Below, one piece after another: positions 37,139-45,327 of a stretch of DNA of 64,000 bases. A program made the position numbers and the translations under genes. The stretch's first letter is position 1, and every line of letters begins with the position of its first letter. The notes beneath the pieces are model-generated. The model did no database searches and was not told where the DNA came from. It saw nothing but the letters and a program-made list of their open reading frames with translations. Origin of the DNA: CAVWDU01 sp963840725 (GTDB taxonomy: Bacteria > Pseudomonadota > Gammaproteobacteria > Pseudomonadales > Halieaceae); assembly GCA_963840725.1 (NCBI GenBank), contig CAWIZY010000028.1:345029-409028 (forward strand), read 5' to 3'.

Positions 37139-37933
37139 TCAATCGCCCGCCGCTGGCTCGTCCGCCGGCCGGGTGGTCGCAGGCGCAGCGCGGGTGAAAC
37201 TTTCCAAGAGTTCGATGGGCAGCGGGAACACCACCGTCGAGGAATTGCTGTTGCTCATGTCGGCCAGGGTTTGCAGGTAGCGCAACTGCATTGAGCCGCT
37301 GCTCGTCGCCATAACCCGTGCAGCTTCCACCAGTTTCTCCGAGGCCTGCAACTCGCCCTCCGCGTGAATAACCTTGGCACGCCGCTCACGTTCGGCTTCG
37401 GCCTGACGGCCAATTGCGCGAATCATTGACTCGTTGAGATCGACCTGCTTGATCTCTACGTTGGCGACCTTGATACCCCACTCCTCGGTTTGCGAGTCGA
37501 TGATTTCCTGGATGTCATTGTTCAGCTTGTCGCGCTCCGACAGCATTTCGTCCAGGTCGTGTTTGCCCAGCACCGAGCGCAGCGTGGTCTGCGCCAGCTG
37601 ACTGGTGGCGGCTTCGAAGTCCTCGACGCGGATGATGGCGCGCTCCGGGTCGACGACGCGAAAGTACAACACGGCATTGACGTGCACGGTCACATTGTCC
37701 TGAGAGATCACATCCTGGCTGGGCACGTCGAGGGTGATTACCCGCAAATCCACCCGCTGCATCTGCTGGAGACCGGGAATTACTATCACCAGCCCCGGCC
37801 CCTTCACGCCCTGGAACCTGCCGAGGAAGAAAACGACGCCGCGCTCGTACTCTGGCACGATCTTGATCGCCGACGCCAGCAGAACGACCAGCAGCGCCAC
37901 CGGTATTAAGTAAGGCATGAAATTTGCGTACAT
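37139..37933 (-). CDS. Slipin (SPFH/stomatin-like membrane protein)
   Basis: A 264-residue protein with one N-terminal membrane segment (residues 6-26) and an SPFH domain: IVPEYERGVVFFLGRFQG, RVDLRVITLDVPSQDVIS, VHVNAVLYFRVVDPERAI, LGKHDLDEMLSERDKLN, EWGIKVANVEIKQVDL. A coiled-coil region with many Arg, Glu and Ala follows (EAERERRAKVIHAEGELQ). Slipins form membrane microdomain scaffolds and usually come paired with an NfeD protease, as here (28 bases downstream of it on the same strand). The frame is intact and the length is normal. Confidence 0.9.
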   Translation of the reverse strand: MYANFMPYLIPVALLVVLLASAIKIVPEYERGVVFFLGRFQGVKGPGLVIVIPGLQQMQRVDLRVITLDVPSQDVISQDNVTVHVNAVLYFRVVDPERAIIRVEDFEAATSQLAQTTLRSVLGKHDLDEMLSERDKLNNDIQEIIDSQTEEWGIKVANVEIKQVDLNESMIRAIGRQAEAERERRAKVIHAEGELQASEKLVEAARVMATSSGSMQLRYLQTLADMSNSNSSTVVFPLPIELLESFTRAAPATTRPADEPAAGD

Positions 37934-37961
37934 GGGTATCTCCTGGGTTTACGGGGTTCTG

Positions 37962-39455
37962 TCAATGCTGCTCGCTGGCTTTCACTTGCAGCGTCAGGCC
38001 GTCTGCCGAGACCACCTGCACTGTATCACCGTCGTCTATCGGCTCGTCGCTAACCGCGCGCCAGCGCTCGCCATTCATCCGCACATGACCCTGGTAGCGC
38101 CCGGCATGGGCCTCAAAGCGCTCCATTGCGACCACCACTTCCTCTCCGAGATGCTCGACGCCATAGACCGGGGTTTTGCGGCGCAGACTCACCAGGCGAG
38201 TCACGGCCCACAACAGAAAGCCTGCGGCGACGGCGCCCACACCGCCAATAACAGGCAGGGACACTGCCTGATTGCCGGCGTCCATGAGAATGACGGAACC
38301 CGCGACAAAGGCCACCACCCCGCCGACGCCAAGTATGCCGAAACTGGGCAGGAACGCCTCGGCGACGATGAACATCAGGCCGAGAAGAATCAGTGCAAGG
38401 CCCGCGTAGTTTACCGACAGTATCTGGAATGCGAACAGCGCGAGGAGTAGACAGGTAGCGCCGATAACGCCGGGAACCAGGCTACCGGGGTTGGCCAGCT
38501 CGAACACAATCCCGTAGAAGCCGAGCAACAGCAGGAAATAGGCGATATTCGGGTCTGTAATGACCGAGAGCAAACGTGTGCGCCAATCGGGGTCAAACCG
38601 CACAACGGCCAGCTCACCTGTATTCAGCGTTGTATCACCGCGGGCAAGATTCACGGTCATGCCATCGAGCCGGACGAGCAGGTCATCGGTATCTTTCGCC
38701 ACCACGTCGATGACATTTTGCGCCAGTGCCTCACTTGCACCCAGGTTGGCGGCCTCGCGCACGGCACGCTCGGCCCAATCCGCGTTGCGATTATGCCGTT
38801 GTGCCAATTCGCGGATGTAGCTGACCGCGTCTTCCATAACTTTGCGCTCCATCGCGCTCTTACCGTCACCGGCCGCTTTGCCCGGTGCCTGCGAGCCCTC
38901 GTCGTCACTGTCGGGGCCTTCGGATTTCGACCGCTTGGCTGCCGGATCGTCCGACGGCATACCGGGCAGGCCTCCCAGCTGTACCGGTGTAGCGGACCCG
39001 AGATGCGTGGCCGGCGCCATCGCCGCAACATGGCTGGCAAGCAGAATATAGGTGCCGGCGCTGGCCGCGCGGGAACCCGATGGCGATACATAGGTCACTA
39101 CCGGCACGCGGGCTGCGAGAATTGACTTGATCAACTCTCGAGTCGAGGTCACGAGCCCCCCGGGCGTATCGAGCGCAAGGATGAGCAGCTCGGCGCCCCG
39201 GTCTTCGGCCTGGCCGATGCCGCGCTGCACGTAATCCATGGTCGCGGGCGTGATGGCATCCGCCACGGTCAGCAACAGCGCCACACGACGCTCATCCTGG
39301 GCAGCGGCGAGCGCGGCCGACCCTGTAAGGCACGACAGTCCAAGCACCGCAGAGAGCGCCAGAAATGCGCCGCATCGGTAAAGAAATTTCGCGGCACCCC
39401 GGGGCCGAACCTGTTTCCGGGTATTCCGGATGCGGAGTCTTACGGTGACCGTCAT
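37962..39455 (-). CDS. NfeD-family membrane-bound serine protease (ClpP-like)
   Basis: A 497-residue protein with a signal peptide (residues about 25-50). A ClpP-class protease domain follows: LLILALDTPGGLVTSTRELI, with the nucleophile in SRAASAGTYILLASH and the general-base Lys region in the acidic/basic stretch after it. Four or five membrane helices come next (NIAYFLLLLGFYGIVFELA; LALILLGLMFIVAEAFLPSF), then a C-terminal OB-fold NfeD domain (GHVRMNGERWRAVSDEPID). Long-form NfeD proteins cleave stomatin-like partners near their C-termini, here presumably the slipin encoded next. A polar insert around residues 170-200 (AKRSKSEGPDSDDEG) is common in this group. A GAGGAAA ribosome site precedes the ATG. 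Confidence 0.9.
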   Translation of the reverse strand: MTVTVRLRIRNTRKQVRPRGAAKFLYRCGAFLALSAVLGLSCLTGSAALAAAQDERRVALLLTVADAITPATMDYVQRGIGQAEDRGAELLILALDTPGGLVTSTRELIKSILAARVPVVTYVSPSGSRAASAGTYILLASHVAAMAPATHLGSATPVQLGGLPGMPSDDPAAKRSKSEGPDSDDEGSQAPGKAAGDGKSAMERKVMEDAVSYIRELAQRHNRNADWAERAVREAANLGASEALAQNVIDVVAKDTDDLLVRLDGMTVNLARGDTTLNTGELAVVRFDPDWRTRLLSVITDPNIAYFLLLLGFYGIVFELANPGSLVPGVIGATCLLLALFAFQILSVNYAGLALILLGLMFIVAEAFLPSFGILGVGGVVAFVAGSVILMDAGNQAVSLPVIGGVGAVAAGFLLWAVTRLVSLRRKTPVYGVEHLGEEVVVAMERFEAHAGRYQGHVRMNGERWRAVSDEPIDDGDTVQVVSADGLTLQVKASEQH

Positions 39456-39641
39456 TTTCCTCTCACCTCCCTGCTCCCCTATACTATACTGCAGAAACTG
39501 CCAACAGAGTGGCTTGACAACGACCTTGGCCCGAAACGGCGCCTGACCAAAGTAAGCCCACCTGCACCCGGATACGCCTCTGCCAAGTGTTGAATGGGTC
39601 GGTAGTCAGCGCGAGGTAGTCCCATTGCAGTACCAAACTGT

Positions 39642-40459
39642 TTAGCTAACGAGGAAGGCTGACGAGAGCAAAAAAGCCAGCAGGCCAAAGGGATAGACCA
39701 CGCCGACATTAGCCATGTTCGAGCCGGTCAGGTTGTCCAGCGATTCCTGGGTGTCACTCAGTCCCCTGAGTGTGCCCTCTCGGCGTGCTGCACCATAAAT
39801 GGCGAAAAAACTCACCATTTCCGGGATGCTGGTGACTACCCCGAGTATCCAGCCCGCGATCGCGGGACGGATTCCCATCTGCTCCACCACCGCCGCGGTG
39901 GCATCGCCGAGGAAGATGCCGGCTATGGAGATGGCTATCAGCGCGGACAGGCCGAGGATGATCCCGAAGGACAGGTTACCCACCGCCTCCTCTGCCGTAT
40001 CATCGCGGGCCGAGGTACGATTGACCCAACGATCAGTCAACCGGTAGATGATGAATAAGCCCAGCAAACCGGGAACCAGAAACCAACGAGTGTCCATCTC
40101 CAGTTGCATCAGCAAGATGGGCACGACGATCGCGAGTATTGCGAATCCGATCTCATCGAGAAACCGACGATTGAGCAAGTCGCCGATCTGGCGATAGAAC
40201 ACTACCGCCAGCAGCATCAGACTGAAATTGATGATGTTGGAACTGGCAATATTCCAAAGTCCCGCGTCCCAGACGCCGGCGAGTCCTGCGGCGACCAGAC
40301 AAACGAATCCGGCACCGAGGTCGCGTAGCCGGTGACCTGACCCCGCAATTTGGGACTCCACTGCATGGCGCCGGCAACGTTGTCACTGGCGCGCAGCAGT
40401 CCGAGCTTCACACACAGAATAATGAAGGCTGCCGATATAATCATGTACAGTGCTGACAT
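39642..40459 (-). pseudogene. Sodium/calcium exchanger-family membrane protein (one frameshift)
   Basis: The first 48 or so residues (MSALYMIISAAFIILCVKLG; GAMQWSPKLRGQVTGYATS) are in one frame and the rest (FVCLVAAGLAGVWDAGLWN, then ASSNIINFSLMLLAVVFY) in another, with the change near 40,300. The pattern is that of CaCA-type cation/proton antiporters, with two repeats: GYATSVPDS...ASSNIINF near the start, and GWILGVVTSIPEMVSFF with LTGSNMANVGVVYP near the end, carrying the acidic alpha-repeat residues. Length after repair is about 272 residues, slightly short, with the last hydrophobic segment ending at LLSSAFLVS. It probably moves Ca or Na ions. The break is a single-base event and may be a sequencing error. 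Confidence 0.75.
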
Positions 40460-40502
40460 GCGTTAGCCCCCACCCGGTTGGCAGTCCCGCCGGATCGATA
40501 GA

Positions 40503-40521
40503 CCGCCTTCGGGGAAGGCGG
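40503..40521 (-). terminator. Hairpin between exchanger and secreted-protein genes
   Basis: CCGCCTT (40,503-40,509), loop CGGGG, AAGGCGG (40,515-40,521) form a seven-pair GC-rich stem just after the stop of the secreted protein at 40575. There is no U-run on the minus strand after it, so it may be only a weak terminator or an mRNA-stabilising stem. Confidence 0.45.
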
Positions 40522-40574
40522 CCTGACTAACGGATCCGTGGTCCTGGAACCTCTGGGGCCGGGCGCCAGCCCCC

Positions 40575-41237
40575 CTATTTGATACAGACTTGCCCCTGCA
40601 CTTGAAACGGGGCTTCGAAAATTGGTGCGGGGGGTGGTGCCGTGATCTGTGCAATACCGGTCAAGCGACCGATAGCGTCGCCTTTACTGGCGCCAATCAC
40701 TTCAAAGTCTTCCGTGTCGATGCCGGTGAGCCCGTTAACGGTAAACCGGTCGGATACGAGTACGGTCAGCTTAAACTTTTCCTTTGCGGTCTCGAGAGAC
40801 ACCGCCGTTGCCGCCGCTCCGGATGCGAAAGGAATGCCGTCCTGCGATGTACCGGCCAGGAACAAACCGCCCCCGCTGGGGTTTACGGAGGCACCATCAG
40901 GGAAGAAGCGCTGTGCGGACTCGGTATACCCGGTGACGGCTTCCGGACCCTCGCCTATGTCGATAGTACTGCCTTCCTGAATGACCCCACTCACGCAGGT
41001 GCCTGGTACTGCAGGATAGAAAAATACTGTGCCAAACATGTTTTCATCGACAAGCTGGCGCAACTTCTTGTCCTCCAGCAGAGGGCAGGCCTCCAGGTTG
41101 GTTGAGACAAGCACCTTGAGATTGAGCGTTGCCGGCTCGTATTTCTTTGGGCACTCAGCTATCTGGGTCTGCGCCTGGGCGCCAAAAGCCATCAGACATA
41201 ATATGGCCGCCAGGTAGTGGGGGAAGGTCCATTTCAT
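40575..41237 (-). CDS. Secreted protein of unknown function
   Basis: A 220-residue protein starting at the second ATG (41237), ten bases after AAGGAG. It has a clear signal peptide (MKWTFPHYLAAILCLMAFGAQA). The mature part has four to five cysteines (IAECPKKY, LEACPLLED, PGTCVSG and the last residues GQVCIK), suggesting disulfides outside the cytoplasm. It continues as a beta-rich Gly/Ala/Thr sequence with VSGVIQEGSTIDIGEGPE and GGLFLAGTSQDGIPFA. I recognise no family. Hairpins on both sides (41,262 and 40,503) suggest it is transcribed as a single gene. Confidence 0.6.
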   Translation of the reverse strand: MKWTFPHYLAAILCLMAFGAQAQTQIAECPKKYEPATLNLKVLVSTNLEACPLLEDKKLRQLVDENMFGTVFFYPAVPGTCVSGVIQEGSTIDIGEGPEAVTGYTESAQRFFPDGASVNPSGGGLFLAGTSQDGIPFASGAAATAVSLETAKEKFKLTVLVSDRFTVNGLTGIDTEDFEVIGASKGDAIGRLTGIAQITAPPPAPIFEAPFQVQGQVCIK

Positions 41238-41261
41238 AATTGTCATTCTCCTTAAGCAGGT

Positions 41262-41288
41262 AAAAAAATGCGGGGAGTGATCCCCGCA
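41262..41288 (-). terminator. Rho-independent terminator after the sulfatase gene
   Basis: TGCGGGGA (41,269-41,276), loop GTGA, TCCCCGCA (41,281-41,288) make a perfect eight-pair stem. On the minus strand it is followed by seven U's (plus-strand A-run 41,262-41,268). It ends the transcript of the sulfatase upstream and separates it from the secreted-protein gene. Confidence 0.85.
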
Positions 41289-41407
41289 GATAAAGTCAAG
41301 CCATTACACCAGCCTGGTTAAGCAATCAGACCAGAAGGTGCCGCGCAGACGCCCCCACTACTGCCGACTGCTTGAGGACTTCAAGCTATCCAAAACAGCG
41401 TCGACGC

Positions 41408-42898
41408 TCAGAGAGTCACCCTGCTCGGAGGGAACTCCTTGAAAGTCTCAAGAAACTTTGCCACGAACGCCTGTGCCGGGACAAACATCCACATCTGGTC
41501 CGCATAGAAATTGCGAACATAGAGTGCGGCATCCGGGCCTACCTCGTACGGGTCCATTCGCAGGTTGACGATCAGGGGCCAGCTCGGTGTCTTGCGATAG
41601 GCTTCGTTGATCGCGCCTTCCATGATGGTGAAATGGATCTTCCAGTCCTTGTAGCGAACAGCATTCAGGTTACCGCCTGCATCAAAGTAGAAGATTTCGT
41701 TTCTCTTGCCCGGACCTTTGCCGGACAGCAGTTCGGTCTGGTTGTAGCCATCAAGATGTGCCTTGAAGGTCTTTGCCGTTGGCCTGGTGACCTTTTAACA
41801 GTTTCTCCTTGATATCCGGCTCACCAACCGCTGCCAGCAGGGTCGGCATCCAGTCTTCGTGGGAGAAGATGTCGTTGATGACCGTGCCCGGCTTGACAGT
41901 CCCCGGCCATCTGACCATCATCGGCACCCTGAAACCACCTTCCCAGGTGGTGCCCTTCTCACCGCGGAAAGGGGTTGTGCCACCGTCAGGCCAGGTGAAC
42001 TTCTCTGCGCCGTTATCGGTACTGAAAATGACAATGGTGTTGTCAGCAATGCCGAGTTCATCCAGCTTGTCGAGCAGCATACCAACGCCGTCATCGAGTT
42101 CCATCATGCCGTCGGCATACATACCATAACCGGATTTACCCTTGTACTTGTCACTCAGGTGCGTCCAGACATGCATCCGGGTGGAATTGTGCCAGACGAA
42201 GAAGGGCTTGCCTGCCTTGTGCGCTTTGTCGATGAAAGTCGAGGCTGGCATCAAGAAACTCGTTATCAGCGGTTTCCATACGCTTGCGGGTCAAGGGGCC
42301 GGTGTCTTCGATCTTGCCGTCGGCATAACGTGTGCAGCACTCCGCGGGGACCGAACTTCTTGTGAAACTCAGGGTCCTTGGGATAAAACTCGCTTTCCGG
42401 CTCTTCTTCAGCATTCAGGTGGTAAAGGTTACCGAAAAACTCGTCGAAGCCATGAGCGGTCGGCAGATGTTCATCGCGATCGCCCAGGTGATTTTTGCCA
42501 AACTGCCCGGAGACATAGCCGTGGTTCTTCAGTAGTTCTGCAATGGTCGGGTCTTTATCCTGAATACCCTGCTTTGCACCCGGCATACCGATAGTCAGCA
42601 AGCCGGTGCGGAAAGGGTGCTGGCCGAGAATAAAGGAGGCGCGGCCGGCGGTGCAGCTTTGCTGGGCATAGGCGTCGGTGAAGATAGCACCCTCGTTGGC
42701 GATACGATCAATATTCGGGGTTCTGCCGCCCATCATGCCGTTGTGGTAGGCACTGATATTCATCATGCCGACGTCATCACCCCATATAACCAGAATATTG
42801 GGTTTGTCGGTCGCCGCCGAAGCAACCCCGGCGAACGTCAGAGCTAAAGCAGAAAGCGTTGTAACAAATGGTCGTAAAACCGATTTAGATATATACAT
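41408..42898 (-). pseudogene. Secreted arylsulfatase (three frameshifts)
   Basis: Reconstructed length is about 495 residues. A signal peptide (MYISKSVLRPFVTTLSALAL) leads into the alkaline-phosphatase-fold start KPNILVIWGDDVGMMN (metal-binding DD). The formylglycine site is QQSCTAGRAS (C-T-A-G-R). Also visible are GYVSGQFGKNHLGDRDEHLP, VWHNSTRMHVWTHLSDKY and IFSTDNGAEKFTWPDGG (DN metal ligands). Frame changes lie near 42,343, 42,248 and 41,775; the last is one extra A in AAA. All active-site parts are present, so the gene may be intact in the real genome. Such sulfatases remove sulfate esters from polysaccharides or aromatic sulfates; the Cys-type needs a formylglycine-generating enzyme, not seen here. 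Confidence 0.85.
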
Positions 42899-43121
42899 GT
42901 ACGATTTCCTGTAAGAGAAACTTGATAGACGGACATGGTCTTTGGTGTACCACCCCTATGTTATAGCCGAGTCAGGGCGTTATTTCCAGAGGACGCCGAA
43001 GATTATTTCGAGAGCCCCGTGATGCCGCCAAGCTTGGACTACTCGCCACTCACGCCGGAGCGAGGTGACGGCCCGGTCACCAAGCGGATCTTCATCGGGG
43101 TGGTGACGCTGGAAATGCGCC

Positions 43122-44012
43122 CTAAAGATCCCTAACCGCAAGCGGCAGCAGGCCGATCTTTGCTCTTGCGAGCACCTGATCTGCACCCAATACCACATAG
43201 CACTCATAGTTTTGCACGCCGGGCTCCGACACAGTCGTCCTGACCAGCAAATTGAGTCGGTCATTACTGCGCAAGTTACCCAGGACCGCGCGATTCACAC
43301 TTATCTGGTGCGATCCGTAGACCATGGGGTTGTGCTCAAAGTCGTGCCCGCGCTCCCGAACGCACTCCAACAGTGCGCATGACAACAGTGCACAGGGGAA
43401 CATCTCCGGAAATTGCACCTTGTCACTGATCTCATCAATGTAATCAGACTGCTCTACCAGCGAACCACACAAAAAGTTTTTGGCATTACTGGTGGTTGCA
43501 AACTTCCGTTTGAGAAAATAGCCATCGGCCAGCGTGGTGCGGTCAGGAAGGGCATTGAGACCATCGAGTACGGTAACATCGAAATCGGGCCAAACGGCGG
43601 GGTGGTGGGACTCGCGTTTGTAACCCGTCAATGCCAACCTGCCATCGGCATACAAGCTCACACGGTTGGAAAGTACCGGGCTCTCACCCTGACGAAAACG
43701 GGAATTGCGAATGGAGACTTCAACCGCCTGACCCGCCTGAACGGCACCGGCGAACCTGAACTCGTAATTGCTATAGCCAAGCAGATGGTCTCGAATTAGA
43801 GCGGGCTCCCCCTGGGCCTCGCGGTAGCGGCGAATTCGGCTCTCTATCAATGACTCCAACTGGAAACCCAGAACAATGGGGCCCGCAAAGGGATTCTGCC
43901 GGATATTTTTTCACCGCAGTTTATCGTGAAAAGGGTTGAAGTCGTCTGTAGCGTTTCTGGCAACATCAATATGAAGTTGCTCGAAACACACTAGGTCCTG
44001 AGGAGCAGACAT
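43122..44012 (-). pseudogene. MaoC/FabA-like hotdog-fold protein (in-frame TGA)
   Basis: About 296 residues from an ATG at 44012 (MSAPQDLVCFEQLHIDVARN). An N-terminal hotdog has the hydratase-type motif DDFNPFH, where Asp and His of DxxNPxH are catalytic in MaoC and R-specific enoyl hydratases. FAGPIVLGFQLESLIESR follows. Between them an in-frame TGA at 43,911-43,913 interrupts LR-KNIRQ, most simply a TGG (Trp) changed to TGA. The C-terminal half (VYGSHQISVNRAVLGNLRSND) looks like a second, degenerate hotdog. Likely a thioester hydratase or thioesterase relative. An alternative start after the stop would lose the catalytic motif. No neighbours point to a pathway. Confidence 0.6.
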
Positions 44013-44048
44013 ACATAGCACTCTTGAGAGTTGGGGGTGCAGGCACCC

Positions 44049-44324
44049 TCATTGCAGGACGGATACTTGGCACTCAGCCTTGGCAATCAGCCACCAGAGG
44101 CGTTGCCTGCTGCATGCGCCAGAGACCACCCGACTATCACTGTGCCTTGATCTGCACCGCGTATGAACCATAATCTGGGTAAAAATACAGATTCCGTGCT
44201 CCACCTTCAACCGGGCAGGAGGCTCTCCGGAGCCGGTAACCCGTCTCAAGGTTCCGGCCAAGCCACCTACCGCCGCGAACCCTCCCGTGAGACGTTCAAT
44301 GCTGTTTTCCACCCGTTCGACCAC
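44049..44324 (-). CDS. Possible small gene downstream of the VgrG-tail protein
   Basis: An open stretch from a GTG at 44324 (VVERVENSIERLTGGFAAVG) follows the VgrG-tail stop by nine bases. Its end may be frameshifted: in another frame the same region reads YFYPDYGSYAVQIKAQ and then stops near 44,142, which looks more protein-like than the alternative. If joined it would be a protein of about 60 residues. I recognise no family and place low trust in it; its position next to the spike-like protein is the only hint. Confidence 0.25.
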   Translation of the reverse strand: MVERVENSIERLTGGFAAVGGLAGTLRRVTGSGEPPARLKVEHGICIFTQIMVHTRCRSRHSDSRVVSGACSRQRLWWLIAKAECQVSVLQ

Positions 44325-44332
44325 CCGCCGCT

Positions 44333-44794
44333 CTAGCTGGTCTGCACCTTACTGCCCTTGATCACGACTTTGCCCGCTGAACGTATACTGATCGATCCAG
44401 CACCCTTTATCTCGATGTCCTTGCCGCTGAGCGTGATCGACCCATCCCTCTTCATGATCAGGCTGGAACTGCCAACCACAATTTCCAGACAGTCCCCGGC
44501 TTCCAAGGTGAGTTTGTTACCCACTGCCTGAGTGAAATCACCCCCGACACTGATTATTTCATTCTGAGCCACTGACGTGGAACGCGAACTACCGACTTTC
44601 AGCGTGTCTGCTACGCCGACAGTGGTCTGCCGACTCGTGCCTACAGCGACGGACTGCGCACTACCCACCTTGAGAGTGTCAGCGCCACTCACACTGATCG
44701 CTCGGTTGCCTGCGATGTTCTGGTTGCCTGTTGTCATGTCCGTTGCCCTCGATGTGCTCAGCACAGGTAAAGCGCGTCGCAGAGACTTCAACAT
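44333..44794 (-). CDS. Stand-alone VgrG C-terminal (gp5-like/DUF2345) beta-helix protein
   Basis: About 153 residues. The sequence is built of short beta-repeats: AISVSGADTLKVGSAQSVAVG, then VGVADTLKVGSSRSTSVAQ, then EIISVGGDFTQAVGNKLTLE and SLIMKRDGSITLSGKDIEIKG. This is the C-terminal spike helix of type VI secretion VgrG proteins, where three chains wind into a needle. The N-terminal hub (gp27/gp5 OB) is missing, and no other T6SS gene is near. Start may be the ATG at 44794 (AGG ribosome site) or the one at 44737 (GAGGGCAA site). It could be a VgrG remnant, or a separate spike extension that assembles with a partner elsewhere. Confidence 0.7.
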   Translation of the reverse strand: MLKSLRRALPVLSTSRATDMTTGNQNIAGNRAISVSGADTLKVGSAQSVAVGTSRQTTVGVADTLKVGSSRSTSVAQNEIISVGGDFTQAVGNKLTLEAGDCLEIVVGSSSLIMKRDGSITLSGKDIEIKGAGSISIRSAGKVVIKGSKVQTS

Positions 44795-45117
44795 AGCAGT
44801 TACCTGTTCACTTACAAGCGAGCCACCGCACAGACACTCACCATACCGGCACTCGCAAGGGCACCAAAACACGCTGCCCCAAACGGCGCCGTTCCAAGCA
44901 TGTCCCAACAAAATGCCACCGCAGGATTGATCCGCCCAGGCTTCTGGAACGCCGGCTGGATATTATCCAGCCAATACTTTTGTAGCTTCGCGGGGTCGGT
45001 GCAATACTGGGAGGCGGCGAACGGCCGCCCACTTGTTCACGAGTTTCCACTGCCTGTAATGGCATGGGGGAAACTCACATCTCGTAACTCACATCTCACA
45101 CAAGGGAGCAAGATTGA

Positions 45118-45327
45118 GTGAAGCCTGGAAAATACCGACATTTCAAGGGGCGCGAATATCAGGTTCAGGGTGTCGCCCGCCACTCAGAGACTGGGGAGCG
45201 GCTGGTGGTTTATACCCCCTTGTACGGTGAGCGTGCGCTCTGGGTAAGACCCCTGTCCATGTTTGAGGAATCAGTGCAACACGAGGGCCGGGAATTGCCC
45301 CGCTTCGAGTTCATTGGCACGGATTAA
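45118..45327 (+). CDS. DUF1653-family protein
   Basis: A 69-residue protein starting with GTG behind GGGAG. The family pattern is complete: KPGKYRHFKGREYQVQGVAR, HSETGERLVVYTPLYGE, LWVRPLSMFEE and a final PRFEFIG. DUF1653 is a small SH3-like fold found alone or fused to NUDIX and other domains; function unknown. Its stop overlaps the stop of the convergent molybdenum hydroxylase gene by four bases. Confidence 0.85.
   Translation: MKPGKYRHFKGREYQVQGVARHSETGERLVVYTPLYGERALWVRPLSMFEESVQHEGRELPRFEFIGTD

Noticed and set aside
44333..44794. Prophage tail region
   Set aside because: Only the VgrG-type beta-helix is present; no other phage structural, lysis or integrase gene is near.
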